64,000 bases of DNA from Bryum argenteum (lineage: Eukaryota > Streptophyta > Bryopsida > Bryales > Bryaceae). Both the position numbers and the translations under genes were made by a program. Shown here piece by piece: positions 48,848 through 61,504 of the stretch. Position 1 is the first letter of the stretch, and every line of letters begins with the position of its first letter. The notes under the pieces were generated by a model, which was not told the DNA's origin, did no database searches, and saw only the letters and a list, made by a program, of their open reading frames with translations. Where the stretch lies: the NCBI GenBank assembly GCA_037043015.1, contig CM073326.1, positions 19,848,345 through 19,912,344 on the forward strand, in the 5' to 3' direction.

Positions 48848-51123
48848 ATGGCTGAAGATGCAGAGTCTGCGAGTAGAGCCTCCCTTGAGCAATCTAGTGG
48901 GAATTTGGAGCCGCCTCGGCCCTCGAATGACTTGAATGCAGGTTCAGTTTCAGGAGGGGGCGGTGGCAATATGCAGTGGTCATCTCCATCTATAGACCGA
49001 CTGCGAATGCCACCTCCGGTATCATATCCAGACCATTCGACACCGGCTCCGCAAATGACTTTAGCTGCGTTAGCGCCGGTGCCGCAAGCACGAGCGGTGC
49101 CGGTGGTGCACCCGCCGATCGCATTTCAAGTGCCTTCGAAGCGAATCCACAACTTGGCAGATATCGAGCACTTCCATAGGTCGGAAGCTGGGAAAACATT
49201 TTTAGGGTTTATCGTGGGGCTGAGCGATTCAATGATCGGGAAGAAGCTCTCGGACCACTGCCGTGAGTCGCCTCTCATAAAAGCTGTTTGCAATGCTTTG
49301 GAGGATATGAGTTTGTGGATAGATGAGTTGCCACCCAAGCAACAGCCCGCTCGGTATGGAAACCCCACGTATCGAGAGTGGCAGACGAGGCTGGAGGAGC
49401 GGGGTCCCGAGATCATGGCGAAGATTTTGCCTGACAGTATGAAAGAAGGTGCGGCGGAGCTATTTCCATACTTTGCTGACAGCTTCGGAAACGCAACGAG
49501 GATCGATTACGGCACTGGCCATGAGGCCAACTTCGCGGCATGGCTGCTCTGTCTGGCGAGATTAGGGTTAGTGAACGAGGATGATTACCAGGCTCTTGTT
49601 GCACGCGTGTTTGTCAAGTATCTGGATCTGATGCGCAAGCTGCAGACGACGTATTGGCTTGAACCCGCAGGTCAGCCATACCGTCCTTCATTTTTGCTTC
49701 ACATTGCATGAATTTCTCTCGTCTACAATAGCTCATAGCGTCATTGAGCAACATCTTCATGGCGTTATTCGGTAAAGATGCTCAACACATCTGGCTCTTC
49801 CCACCCATCATGTATCAGAGGTGAAGCCATGATTATGTGCAAAATATTTTACTGGTTCGGGTTTCATATTGTAATTGGCTTTGTGCCGATGATCTTCGGA
49901 AAAAACTAAAAGCGATCTCCCATGCTTTTATTGGGAGATTAGTGTGGAGACATAACGAGTCAAATTCGTTGTATTTTCAGGATGCATGATGGTTTCTTGT
50001 GTAATAATTTCAAGTGAGAGGTTGTAGAACCACTACTGAAGGGATAATAGACAACCCCATCCCCATCTGATGATCAGTGCTCATAGGCTGAAGAGTGGAT
50101 ATGCCTGATCCAACCGAAGTGCAGTGGTAGGGAGTAGCTGTTGCCGGGAATAGGGGTTACGGTAGGAGGCTGGATCAGATCTTCTTGGTTTTAGTATCTT
50201 CTACCGCGTCCTCAAGTCGATTGTGTAGAAGGTGATCTTGGGATGGCTTTCCTACAGTGGTTCTCCCCACATTCCAGTTATAAGCTGTCGGGCTCAGATT
50301 TGGTCAAGGTCACGTAGTTTTCTGCCCACAGAAGCACTGATATAAGAATGCTAAACATCATACCACTGTAGCTATCATATCATGACCAATTTTAGATGCT
50401 GACGTTGAAGTCTCCTGGAGATATGATGTTTCGTCTTTTACCGTCGAATTTAGTGAAGCTAGAACTATTTTATGGTGAACATCATCGTGATCATTCGATG
50501 AAGCTTTTATATCATCACTCTGACTATATGAGCTTTCCATGGATCATAAATTGAGTTTTCTGTTCCATTCTAGAAAATGCATTAAAAAACTATACTTTTT
50601 ACTCAAACCTTGCCATCGTCAAGCAAGTTGTAATTATGGTGTCATAACCTGTGTTTTTTTTAAAGGTTGTCAATATGTGCATAGTACTCGTATGGGTAAT
50701 ATTTGACATGACAGTGGCTTCGAGTGCACGATTTCTGACCTTGTTCTAGGAAATGCTGACAGTTTTAAGTTTCATCGTGCAGGATCCCACGGCGTTTGGG
50801 GCTTGGACGACTACCATTTCCTCCCATTCATTTTTGGGGCTGCACAGCTCAAGGATCACAAGTACATGAAACCCAAATCCATTCACAATCAAGATATCCT
50901 CGACAGTTTCTCACATGAGTATTTATATCTTGGATGTGTGCAATTTGTGAAAAAGGTGAAGAAGGGTGTATTGGCGGAACATTCTCCTATGCTAGACGAT
51001 ATCAGTGCAGTGCTAACATGGAATAAGGTCAATAGTGGAATGCTTAAGATGTATAAGGCCGAGGTTCTTGAGAAAGTGCCTATCATGCAGCATTTCTTGT
51101 TTGGATCCCTTATTAAGTGGTAG
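48848..51123 (+). CDS. PTPA: PTPA, serine/threonine phosphatase 2A activator
   Basis: Peptidyl-prolyl isomerase-like activator that loads and reactivates the PP2A catalytic subunit; cytosolic and nuclear in other eukaryotes. Two exons, 48848-49670 and 50783-51123, give 387 residues, the usual plant length. After a Pro/Ser-rich N-terminus of about 90 residues comes the PTPA fold: [15 protein letters not shown], the DYGTGHE loop at residues 220-226, [18 protein letters not shown] and the C-terminal [15 protein letters not shown]. The ATG at 48848 is used because the frame upstream has no ATG. The 1.1-kb intron holds only a short reverse frame (50358-50540). Confidence 0.95.
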
Positions 51124-51859
51124 AATGATGCAGGTACAACATAACTGTTAAGGACAGGCTCATCCAGGCTGATGTTACACTTCTATACATCAAGGATGTC
51201 AGTAATTTCAATTTCAGTTTCTTTCTAGAATTGACATCCTTGCTGATCAGTTTGGGTCCGATGTTGTCGCATCCAGTGCCTTGTAGCATGAATACAAATT
51301 GAAGCGATTACTTTCTATTGACAACACCTATCTAATTCCACATCCTAATACAAATCCGTGTGAGGTAGGAGAACTTGTTACGCAAGAAAGAATAACAGAA
51401 GGTAGTAACTGCTACACTTTTGAAGGCCCAGAAATTGTGAATAGTTTCATTCCTGGGCTACTGGACCATTGAAACAGACATTGTAGATAGTTACGCACAG
51501 ATTGATACCTCAGCAGATAAAAACACTGGTTGACAGATGCAGTACAGTCCTGCAATGAGGGAGTACAGTCCCCTCAAGATGATGTACGAATTCTGCTATG
51601 AGGGTCAGTTTTCCACTCAATTTTGAAAATTGCACTAAAAAATGAACCAATTTAAAAACCGTGAAGTCCATTGTAATCACAATGGAGTATATTGTTAAGA
51701 TCCCTTTTTGGGTGGTACTAAAAACAAGAGAATTCAATACAAAGCCCACGGCGACAAGTTTTCAATAGAACAGAGGGAGATCTCCTAACACTTGCAAAAG
51801 TTGAGCAGAAGAAATTTAGTTGATAGAGATACTCGAGCTGATCTCATAAAAAGCCTTAG
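51124..51859. other. 3' region of PTPA, nothing further recognised
   Basis: Probable 3'UTR for the first few hundred bases. No gene seen. Confidence 0.4.
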
Positions 51860-54114
51860 CTAACTTGGGTCGGATCGAGAAGGTATATCATGAGGCACCC
51901 AAAAATTGGCTTGAGCACGAAAGTCTCTTGCGGATTGTGATTTCGAAGGAAGTTGCTCTTTGTCTTCCTCACTTACTCTTACAAAAACTTTGTTCAATAA
52001 TTGAGCAATAATCTCCTCCGCCAAGCGTTGAGCTTCATCTAAGGCATCATTGTGTGAGGACATAGGAGCTGGCTGCGTCACGAATATCAGAAGGTGTAGG
52101 ATTAGGTGCCGACATTCTTGGAGGAGGGGAAAGTAAAATCTTAGAATCACCTAGAATTGACTCAGAATAAGGTGGAGAAGTAGTGCTATTAGTAACTCCT
52201 CTTTTGGTGTTACAGTCTATCATATAGATGGCAACAATCTCGAATACTCCTTTGAAAGAAAGGATGGCGGTAGGTTCAGGTGCCAAGACGGCTTTTCACT
52301 TCATTAGAGCATAAAAGGTCCTCATAACACCAAATTAATAGAACTCTGCTTTCTAATTCTGCTTGTTTTCTTGCATCTTGTTTCTGTTTGTAACATTGAA
52401 GCTCCCTCTATGCACCCAATCCCACTTCGAACAGTCGTTATTGAAGTGTAGAATAGAGCAATGCCCATATGAAGGATACCTAGTCGTTATTGAAGTGTAG
52501 AATAGAGCAATGCCCAAATAAAGGATACCTGAACCAAGATAATGCTCACAATGTTGGCACATAATGTACCTAAAAAGAGTAGAACAAATCACATGCCAAG
52601 CTGATCCTAAATTTGCCCACGAAGAAGAAGTTGTTTTTTAATGACTTCCATCCACCTGAACTTGGCGGCTAAGGAGCTCCTAGATTCTATAGAAGTCCAA
52701 ATCCCATGAATCTAAGTTAGGAGGTAACTAGGCTACCCCTCTAAGTTGGCAAAGTCTTGTTCATGCTAGGACTACTGCCGGACATTCATACAATGCATGA
52801 TGAGTTGTTTGTAAAGTGTTATTGTAATAGAGGTGAGAATCACGTGGAAATCCAAACCCGCAACACCATTCAGCCACTGGAAGGCCTTCTACTATAGTCA
52901 ACCACACCATACAACTTATTTTTCTAGAAATCCAATGATGCCATAAAGGAGTGAAAAATTGCTTACACTAATACAATGAATAATCAAGCTCTATGGGTTA
53001 GTCTCAAGTTGGAGAGTTTTGTTTTGGTTGCGCAAATTGTTGTCATAACCTCTCCTTGTTGCATAGTAAAGAAGAGTGTTTGCTTTACAGCACCTTTACG
53101 ACGCCAAATCCATTCTCTTGGATCAAAAGTCAAGTCCTTGATCCTCCCAGAACTCAGAGTCTACAGAGTGTTTGAAGCTTGCACAATAATTTTATTGATG
53201 TCAATGACTTTTTCTGGATCTAACATACGAATTACACGTGCCTCAACAAGTCCATCTATAGGAATTTGGAGGAGGGCCGGAGACAAGCAAATGAGCTTAT
53301 CACAACCATGATCATGTCCATAAGCGATGGCAAGCCAGTCTTTCTCTACAGACTTCTCTACAAGGTAAAACGTTTGCAATGATGGCAATGTTTCCGAGGA
53401 AACTAGTCAAGTATTGGGCTGGATTGGAATCGGTATTAATAGATTCAACTCAAAACATGCCTTCCTTACTTGTGTAGTTTGCTCTCCAATGCGGTGAGAA
53501 CACGTGATAGTCTACAACTTTCTATCAGAAAAGAAATCACCATTCTCTTCAACCCATATATCCTTGATCGAAACAAACCCTTTCTTGCCCAATTACAGAA
53601 GCGTGATTTCCTAGGTATTTTGAGTGGTATACCATCCAAAAAGCAAATGAGCAGATTGAAGAATAAATATTGGCATTGACATTCTGCTAAGTAGCGCGGA
53701 GGTAACTTGCAAGTGCCTTACTTGACCGTGCACCATTCATTCCATTTTGCTTTCCACAAAAGTGAACCTTGAGATGCAACCTTTGGAGCCAAACAAAGCC
53801 ATGAGATAGGATCTTCCAATGTCCATCTATATGCAAAGATAGTTTTGAGAGTTGATGAGGAACCAAAATTTTCATGGCTCTTTCTCTAGTACCAAGGCTC
53901 TAGGAATCAACTTTGCAAGCAATATCCTCATTTGAGCCAAGAGATCAAACACCTTCAAGTTGCCAGTGGCGGCCGCTTTGACATGAACGACACGTTTATT
54001 GGCAGTAGTGCATCGAAGGGGGTGAACTAGATGCAAGATGGTGTAGAATCTCATATTCATATCAACACCTAGATGGGCCGCTTTCTCACTAATAACGACA
54101 TCGATGATTGACAT
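51860..54114 (-). pseudogene. Decayed coding tract, possibly from a retroelement
   Basis: Several minus-strand open stretches (51860-52150, 52047-52286, 53161-53388, 53687-53875, 53872-54114) have coding-like composition but form no continuous gene and show no clear host domain. Motif flavour in the 53-54 kb part recalls the C-terminal region of non-LTR reverse transcriptases, but I cannot name a family. It is broken in several places and looks old. Confidence 0.25.
52435..52530. repeat. 49-bp tandem duplication
   Basis: Two copies beginning TCGTTATTGAAGTGTAGAAT at 52435 and 52484 differ at only two positions in about 47 bases. Recent local duplication inside the decayed tract. Confidence 0.9.
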
Positions 54115-54783
54115 GCAACGCCCACTCAGATGTAATGTACCCTATTGACGGGGATGCGAAGAAACCTCAATTGGTGACTTGAAGTTAGCAACACTCCCCT
54201 CTACTATTCAAAAGGACAAAATACAAGTGTTTCGAGTAGCACTTGTCAATTTCAACATTTGAGTGTTAACTTCTCGTTTATACACCCATTTGTTTGTAGT
54301 AATCCAAAATTATGAAAGTGATTCAAATGATTCACAACTTTAGGGTTAACCCTTAATTGACATCCTTGTTTTCCACAAATTGGAGAGAAATGCAACCTCA
54401 TTGTCTTCTGGCCTTATTTCTGTTATGAATGAGGAATATCATATTGGTTTTTTGGTTTTTTCCCCTTGGGCCATTTTTTCTGAAAATTGTCATCATAGAG
54501 CATGGTATAGAGATAAAGATCAAGATTTTTTATTATTTTGAAAAAAAATCGTCAAAAAAATAAAAAGAAAGGCCAAGTCAAAGAGCATTGACCATGGGAT
54601 CACGTGGCCCCTACAATTTCGCGCGGATCACACAAACCTCAAGAAGGCGATCGGGAAGGAGCATTGGATTCGGAAAAACAAAAGAATAGGGGTGCCTTTG
54701 GACAAGATTTGCACCCTACCACTGTGTCGGACCCCAAAAGCAAAAGCAATGACCTCGGAGACCAGTTTGGTCACCGGTGACAA
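54115..54783. other. Intergenic tract, nothing recognised
   Basis: A TTAACCCTTAATTGACATCC block near 54345 resembles one end of a TTAA element, but I could not find a partner end. Confidence 0.4.
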
Positions 54784-55153
54784 TTAACCCTTAAACGCCC
54801 AAGCAAGCCCGAGGGGCATGATTCCAACAGAATCTCCTCTGTAGCTCTCACTGTACTCAACATTTCACTTATATTTTGATGTCAAACTGGTCACCTTCTT
54901 CTAATGCATTCAAAAAGTGAAATTTCACAATTCAAATCACAATTTGTATGAATGATTTTGTGCTTTGAAAGGATTGTGGTAGGTAGGTTGGGGTTATACA
55001 TAACCTTGTAGGAGGTTGCAAGCTCACCATTGATTGGTCAGTTCATGATGCCCAAGTTCAAAAAGTGCACTATTCATGATGCCCAAGTCCAAAAGATGCT
55101 GTGATCCAATTTTGGGCTGCCCGTTTCAGACCCCATGGGCGTTTAAGGGTTAA
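54784..55153. mobile_element. TTAA element, short family C (370 bp)
   Basis: Both ends read inward TTAACCCTTAAACGCCCA, a perfect 18-base inverted pair, flanked by nothing but the terminal TTAA. The interior holds an imperfect internal duplication (TCATGATGCCCAAGT at about 55025 and 55074). Non-coding. Confidence 0.8.
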
Positions 55154-55940
55154 GGATTAACTGCTCAGTTGGTGAATGTAGGGTGAATGGGTGATACTTG
55201 GTGGATGAGTTAATTTAGAGGAGAGTGTGCTGCACGTCGTGATTGAAACTGACTCGAATAATCTATTCCCCCTAGACCAGCAATGCAGGGGCTCGGCGCT
55301 CCTCTCTCGCCTAACATCCCTCATGTGCCCCTATATTTGTCCCTACCACTTTTATTTCGATTCCCTGGCAATGCCTGATTCGAGCCATTTGCCACTCCTC
55401 CAATACTATATCGCTGCTCTCCCCCTTAGCCATTTCCGCATAAGCAATCCGCCACTTCTTCGACCTCACCTAGGTCCACTCGAAGCTTTTCAGCTTCCTT
55501 GCATTTCAACAGTCTTTACAGACCGGTTCAGAGGTTTCGGCTTCTTGATAACAATTTTCATACTCTTCTTACAGCGCCGTGGAGCGGCTTCTGCTGTTTG
55601 ATTTTCTGAGTTCTTTTTATCATTCGGATGGTGCGACTAATGAGCTTTAGCTTCTGAAGTTTTGACGTTTTGTAGAGCTTTAGGTACTGCGACGAAGGTT
55701 TTGTTATTCTGATCTCGTTCAATGAATATACTCTAATCAAATGTGGTTTATACCCGTTTGAGTTGTAGCTGTACATTGCTTCTGTGACTGTGGTCGCAAA
55801 GAATTGGTTCGTGGTCGAGCTTCAGAAACTTTTCGTTTGCGTGAAATCGTAATCTCGGCTAGTTGGCCACCTGTGGACTTTGGAAGTGTGCACACTGGTT
55901 TCTTTCCGGACTTGTGGCGCAGAATTAGCGGGCACACACC
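55154..55940 (+). other. Leader and promoter of the exostosin gene
   Basis: GC-rich from about 55220. A plus-strand frame at 55227-55601 carries no domain and probably lies in the promoter or 5'UTR. Confidence 0.35.
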
Positions 55941-57491
55941 ATGTCAACGATCAAGGAATCGCCAGCGCTGAGGATCAACCCTTACTTGGAGTACCTGTAC
56001 GGCCTCTTCAATTTACTACTACTCGCTTTGATGGTGCTCACATTCTTGAGTATTCAGGAAGGTTTTTCAAAGTCAACAGGCTCAGAGCTAACCGAGAATG
56101 TGACGACTTCTCAGAGGCAGGGTGTGGTAGTTTCGCAGTCCTCGAAGGCCGTGGAGGGTTTAAGCGACACATTCTCGTCGTGCTCTATGGGTGCTTGCTT
56201 CGACTACTCCCGTTGCGACGACATGGAGGAGGTTCGGATGTATTATTACGGAGAGGAACATTCTCTACCATGGCATTTCAAAGATGCGTTGATGAGAAGT
56301 CCCTATTACACATCCGACCCGGCGAAAGCATGCTTGTTTCTTGTTACTGTTGACAGGCGAGTGGAGAATGGTCCTGCTTTGAGGTCGTTGCCGTTCTGGA
56401 ACAACGGTTTGAACCACGTGGTTATCTCCATTGTGGACAGGGCGAGAAACCCGAAAATGGAATCGACCGGAATGGCGGCCACAATGACTTCCAGCACGCA
56501 CCACAGCGCCTACCGTGCAGGATTTGACCTTAGTATTCCCCTCCCGCAGAAAAAATTCTACACCGCACTTCAAGGGCTCAAGGCACATGATAGGAAATAT
56601 TTCTTGACGTTCAAGGGGATGCATTACTCCCAAAGTCATCCCATTCTGCGACAGATTCACAACGGAGAAGATGTTGTCGTCGCTACCACTTGCATGCAGG
56701 TAAATTTATCTCCTTCAGAGGCTGCTGCCAGGCGTTGGATGTGAAGCGAATGGTTGAATCGCATTGCTTTCGAAAATCTGTAATCGCGTCTTCCTTTTCA
56801 GACCCTTAATTGTACTTGATCAATCATGGAGATCTTTCTGGTACCATGCAGAAGTCCCTCGCTATACCTCCTTGCCACCTGCGTTGTTCGGTATGTCATT
56901 TGTATTAGCGACAGTGTACTGTCACGTCACATGGTCCTCTCTCAGATTCTACATTTTCCAGATATCGTGGAATCTCAGCACTTAATTGAATATCTGTTCA
57001 TGCTCACTCCGTCCCCTCTCTTGCAGGTTTCGAAACTCCACATGTGGCCAAGACTGCGAGTCAGCTGCGCGAACGATGAAGCTATCTACAACCGGTACAA
57101 GTACAATGATTTAATGAACTCCACGTTCGGCCTCGCTCCTGCTGGTAGAGGACCAAGCTCGATTCGTCTCTTGGAAGTTCTCTCTGCAGGTTCCATTCCA
57201 GTGGTTGTTTCTGATGACTCCGTCCTTCCATTCGATACAATCATCGAGTGGAGGCGATGCGTGTTGGTGTTCCCTACCTCGCAAATGCACCGCATTGTGC
57301 CCACCCTCCGAAGCCTCAACACGGACGAGGTGAACTTTCGACGTGACTACTGCATCTTCATCTACCGAGAGTTTTTGGAGAATGATGATAAGATTGTGAC
57401 GTCTACAGCCATGGCGCTCAAGTCCAGATTCTTTGGTGTGCTCCCGAAGCTCATCCCCAAGGTTCCCCTTCCTCCTCCATATTTGAGGTAG
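55941..57491 (+). CDS. Exostosin-family (GT47) glycosyltransferase, type II membrane protein
   Basis: Two exons, 55941-56699 and 57027-57491, give 407 residues. A hydrophobic anchor at about residues 20-39 (YGLFNLLLLALMVLTFLSIQ) after a short N-terminus marks a Golgi type II topology. The lumenal part follows EXT1-like exostosins: the CFDYSRC block, PWHFKDALMRSPYYTSDPAKA, FWNNGLNHVV, then RYKYNDLMNSTFGLAPAGRG and AGSIPVVVSDDSVLPFDTII, the nucleotide-sugar-binding core of GT47. It has only the GT47 half, without the GT64 domain of animal EXT. In plants this clade acts in cell-wall or glycoprotein glycosylation; donor and acceptor cannot be told here. Confidence 0.88.
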
Positions 57492-58300
57492 GATCAGCGG
57501 TTGCAGCCTTCATATTATATCTGATTCTTTTTAAAGAGATTCACATGTCTCTGAAACTAGATTCCCCTCGTAAATTAGGTTCCACTCGTCGGCCCACAGA
57601 AAGGAACTTTTAGCTCAAATTCAAACGCAGGTTTAGAGTCGACCTTGCGCTTCTGTATAATGATAGAAATTATTCTGTTGAGGTCATAGATAGAATTTTT
57701 CTGCTAAGTGGAACAGTTTTGTGCGGTCCGTCTTGCAAGACCACCATCTGTTCCATCTGATAACGAAACAAGGACTCTTCTTATCATCAAACTGCCCTCG
57801 CTCCGTGTCTACTCCGTTAGTAGTCATATAGCTGACACTCAAAGCATTTATTTCTGATACCTCTGCAGTTTACACCAGATTTCCTATTTCCGTAATTGAA
57901 CCCTAGGCTTTACCTCAAATTCACCCTCTTTTCAGAGCAAAGTTGAACATTTTGAATGTATGATGTCAGTTTAGAATGAAACTGCAGGATATGGTACTGC
58001 ACCTAACTTGAACAAGTCCATGTGTAACAATTTTTAACATTTCTAAATACCTCAATGTTTGTGAGATCATAATGTACAAAGCTACTTGGTAGTAAGCCAA
58101 CTCTAAATATGTTCAGAAGTGTTGAGGCACTGAGGATCTTTGAATTCTTGTTCCTAAGTGTATACATCATGTTTCCCCTCATAAAATATACTAAATCTTG
58201 AGAGGACAGGGTGATGGTTATTGGCATCTACTATGGATGGAGGTTTTCAAATTATCTTTAGATTAGTTTTGAACCTTGAGAGCAAACAACACCTAAAATA
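57492..58300. other. 3' region of the exostosin gene, nothing further recognised
   Basis: Probable 3'UTR followed by AT-rich spacer. The TA at 58299-58300 is the left target-site duplication of the transposon. Confidence 0.4.
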
Positions 58301-58326
58301 CCGTAGCTTCATAGCAGATTCGGCAC
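58301..58326 (+). repeat. Left terminal inverted repeat of the DDE_1 transposon
   Basis: Reads CCGTAGCTTCATAGCAGA at its outer end, preceded by TA. Three mismatches to the right repeat. Confidence 0.9.
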
Positions 58327-58670
58327 TTAACTGCCTAATAATTAATTAAAGTGGACGAACGTGGTTCGGCACTTCAAAATTCAATAATTTAAAATTCGGC
58401 AATTATTAAAATATATTTACCATGATTTCGGCATTCATTCAAGAATCCGTTACACTTTCATTAATTATTAGGCAGTCTGTTATTTTATCATCTATGGTGG
58501 TGGCTCTCTTCTCTCTCAATGTTTGCCCTAATCTTCTTTGCTTTTCATTGTTTTGAACTTCCTCTCATTTGCTTTGGTTTCACCATCTGTTGGTTTGATT
58601 TGCCTTGTGTTTTGAGTACTTTTTCCTTCTACGTTGAATTTCGCTGAGGCAATAGTTTGCAAGAGCAAAA

Positions 58671-60500
58671 ATGGCGAGACAAAAGACTTTAAGCAACATG
58701 TTCACACCTATTAACAAAGAGGAGTTGCAAGTGTTGGTGGAGCGTGATTTTGATGCATTGAGCACTAAGTTGGAGGAAGAGAAGGCGATGGAGAGTGCAA
58801 TTGAGAAGCGATCAGTTGGGAGACCTAAGAAGGATGTGGAAGTTGTCTTGCTCACGCCAAAAGAAGAGGACATTGGGAAAACTTCTTCAAGGAAAGTGAA
58901 GGTTAGAGGAAGTTATACCAATTGGTTCTTACCTTCTTTATGGGGACCTATTCATGCTGCCATGAAACAACACAAGAATTACACTTCTACTTTGCATTAT
59001 TTGAAGCTTAAACACAAAGAGCCAGGCAAGAGTTCTAGTGTTTATGATTCACTTAGTAGAGGGACACTATGGGATTGGTTTACTCCTACTGGAGAGTTGA
59101 GAGAAGGAGTCAAGAGAAAAATTGATAATGAGACTCCCTTCCTAGAAAGTTATCAACATCGCTATGTTCTTGCAAATCATCCAATTCTTCAAGAAGAAAT
59201 TATAGAGATGTTACAAGCTCATCGCGATGCTGGTCAACCATTGTTTGCATCTACAATTCGAAATAGGATAAGATGTCTTATCCGCAAAAAAGAGCCTACC
59301 TTACTAACAGAAGAGGGTAGAACGGGTTTCAAAGTTAGTTTAACATGGGTGCGTGATTTCGTAAAATGCAATTTGAATTGGAGTTATAGAGTAGCCACAA
59401 GCGCTGCCAGGAAACTTCCAATTGATTGGGAGGAACAAGGTTTAAAAATGGCTCATCGTGTAGCTTACCTTGTCAAAGCCCATTCTCTCCCACCACAACT
59501 TGTTGTGAATACTGACCAAACCGGCATACATCTTGTTCCTACCGGTGGAGCACATACATGGGCTCGAAAGGGGTCAAAACATGTTTTGGTACATGGGATT
59601 GAAGACAAAAGACAAATTACCGTATCCGTTTCCTCCTCAGCCAATGGAGATTTACTCCCCTTCCAACTTGTCTTTACTGGTCTGACGGAAAGGAGTTTAC
59701 CCCCTCGAAATAGCGGAAGAATTTTATGTGAAAATGCCGGTTGGCATCTCACATGTTCTAGCAATCATTGGTCAAACATGTCCACATGCAAAGACTTTGT
59801 GAGTCAAATTCTAGAACCCTATAGAGAAGAGCAAATCAAATTGTTAAACCTTCCAAACGATTCTAAATTGATTTGGCTTATTGATTGTTGGAGTGTTCAT
59901 AAGTCTAAAGAGTTTATTTCATGGGTTAGAATTAACCATCCTCAAATACTTCTCCTTTTCATTCCGGCGAATTGCACTAGCATTTTTCAACCTGCAGATG
60001 TCATAATCCAACGGCCTTTGAAGCATGCATTTAGGCAAGAGTTTGACAACTACAGCTCAGACGACATTGATAAGCAACTTGAGGAGAAAAGCGGAAAAGA
60101 CGTGAAGATAGATATGAAAATGTCTACACTCAAACCATTACTATGTGGATGGTTGTTCAAGGCATGGGAACATGTCAATAAGCCCAATATGATTAGGGTT
60201 GGTTGGTCCCAATGTGGGTTACTTAGAGCCTTCGATTCAAGTTTTCAAGTGGAAGCAATGGATCAGAACATGCAAATTTCACTATTTGCTACGGAAGAAA
60301 GTCTTCAACAAGAAGAAAAGATTGACAAAGATGAGGACATAGATACAGATGATAGCATTGAGAAAGTAATGGAAGATTGTTTGGTAAGAGTGGCAGAAAT
60401 TGCCACTTCAAACAAGATCTTCAGCATGTCAACTCTAAAGAGCAACGCTCGTAAAAGGTTTGTTTCTGCAACACACAGTAAACACACTTTAGAAATGTGA
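58671..60500 (+). CDS. DDE_1 superfamily transposase, uninterrupted
   Basis: 609 residues in one open frame. An AT-hook-like VGRPKK lies at residues 49-54, then a predicted helix-turn-helix region. The catalytic core shows D282 (VVNTDQTGIHLVP), D405 (IWLIDCWSVHKS) and D443 (SIFQPADVIIQRPLK), with 37 residues between the last two, the DDD form of pogo-type enzymes. It would cut and rejoin the element ends at TA targets. A possible extra 3' exon (acceptor gttgcag at 60583) would replace the last residues. No stop or shift is seen, so the element may be active or recently active. Confidence 0.9.
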   Translation: MARQKTLSNMFTPINKEELQVLVERDFDALSTKLEEEKAMESAIEKRSVGRPKKDVEVVLLTPKEEDIGKTSSRKVKVRGSYTNWFLPSLWGPIHAAMKQHKNYTSTLHYLKLKHKEPGKSSSVYDSLSRGTLWDWFTPTGELREGVKRKIDNETPFLESYQHRYVLANHPILQEEIIEMLQAHRDAGQPLFASTIRNRIRCLIRKKEPTLLTEEGRTGFKVSLTWVRDFVKCNLNWSYRVATSAARKLPIDWEEQGLKMAHRVAYLVKAHSLPPQLVVNTDQTGIHLVPTGGAHTWARKGSKHVLVHGIEDKRQITVSVSSSANGDLLPFQLVFTGLTERSLPPRNSGRILCENAGWHLTCSSNHWSNMSTCKDFVSQILEPYREEQIKLLNLPNDSKLIWLIDCWSVHKSKEFISWVRINHPQILLLFIPANCTSIFQPADVIIQRPLKHAFRQEFDNYSSDDIDKQLEEKSGKDVKIDMKMSTLKPLLCGWLFKAWEHVNKPNMIRVGWSQCGLLRAFDSSFQVEAMDQNMQISLFATEESLQQEEKIDKDEDIDTDDSIEKVMEDCLVRVAEIATSNKIFSMSTLKSNARKRFVSATHSKHTLEM

Positions 60501-60854
60501 TTATTTAATTTGCATTAGTGAAGTGGTTGAATGCAAATGACTTCTCAAGTTTTGATATAGTATTTCTTACCTACTGTTGCAGACAAATCCCAAATGTGGA
60601 AGCCAATTCAACAAGGATAAAACTTCACGCACATCAAAAAAGCTAGCATTTTTGCAAGTAGCAGATCTGCAAAACAATGAGGAAAAGGTGAGTACCTATA
60701 TTCCCATAACACTTTCAAAAGCTATTATGCATGGATATTTCTCACGTACAGTACTTTGACCTGAGTATGCAACAGAAACTTGTAAGGTAAGGCTCTTCTC
60801 TTTTAAGTACCATGGGAGCAATTCACGAAGTTAGTTGCTTTGACTGTCTTGATC

Positions 60855-61117
60855 AATATCCTCCTCGCACATGATCTGCTTTCGGAAAGGATCCTCGTCC
60901 CTGATAAGGCTCGGAATTGTCCATGAAACCAACAAGTGGACGGACTTGCTCCCACCTGCCACAAACATTTAAAGAAGTGTTCCATAAGCCGCTTTAGCGA
61001 GAGAGAGACAGAGAAACAGAGAGCAATAAAGGAGGTCGTCGTCGTTACCTTCTTTTACAGCCTGCTCACAGCGTTTCTCATACTGGGATCGAATGTTGGG
61101 TTCCAAGCCTTCAACAA
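60855..61117 (-). pseudogene. Unidentified captured exon-like fragments inside the transposon
   Basis: Two minus-strand blocks with splice borders (61117-61049, donor GTAACG; and from 60955 downward, acceptor tggcag) read EPNIRSQYEKRCEQAVKE and SKSVHLLVSWTIPSLI. Their phases agree. I do not recognise the parent gene. Confidence 0.35.
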
Positions 61118-61404
61118 CTGCTGTTGATACTTGACTTCACTCTTTCCAATAAATTCCGCCTGCACATTAGTTATCTCAGGCATCAAACATCTGCAGAGTC
61201 ATACAACCTACTGATAAAGGCTTAGGGATGCAGAGAGCGAACTATGTGGATATCAGACAATAAACTTTTCACCGATTATCAGAATTGCACACTAGTATGC
61301 CTAGCTAGAGAGTTTGCAAAATAATGAAAGAAGGACCAGATGAGGACAACTGACGATATACTGATAGAGCAGATTCCATTCCAATGTCCACAGAACTCAC
61401 TAAC

Positions 61405-61504
61405 CTTCTTGACGCCTGTAGATATTATCAGCTGAGATCCGGTGAACCAAGAGAGTCTGATTGTCCTCTTCGTCGATAACGACCAAGCCTTCTGCATCAG
61501 AACG
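61405..61504 (-). pseudogene. Captured exon of a SMEK/PP4R3 (protein phosphatase 4 regulatory subunit 3) gene
   Basis: A 100-bp block with acceptor gctacag and donor G|GTTAGT encodes GLVVIDEEDNQTLLVHRIS followed by ADNIYRRQE, the WH1/EVH1 domain signature of SMEK proteins. The next SMEK exon (DTIISWRDPE) is absent nearby, so it is a lone captured exon, not a gene. It lies inside the transposon, antisense to the transposase. Retained splice sites point to capture of genomic DNA rather than cDNA. Confidence 0.75.

Noticed and set aside
55227-55601. Separate 124-residue gene before the exostosin gene
   Set aside because: No domain, no splice support, and it sits in the expected leader of the next gene.
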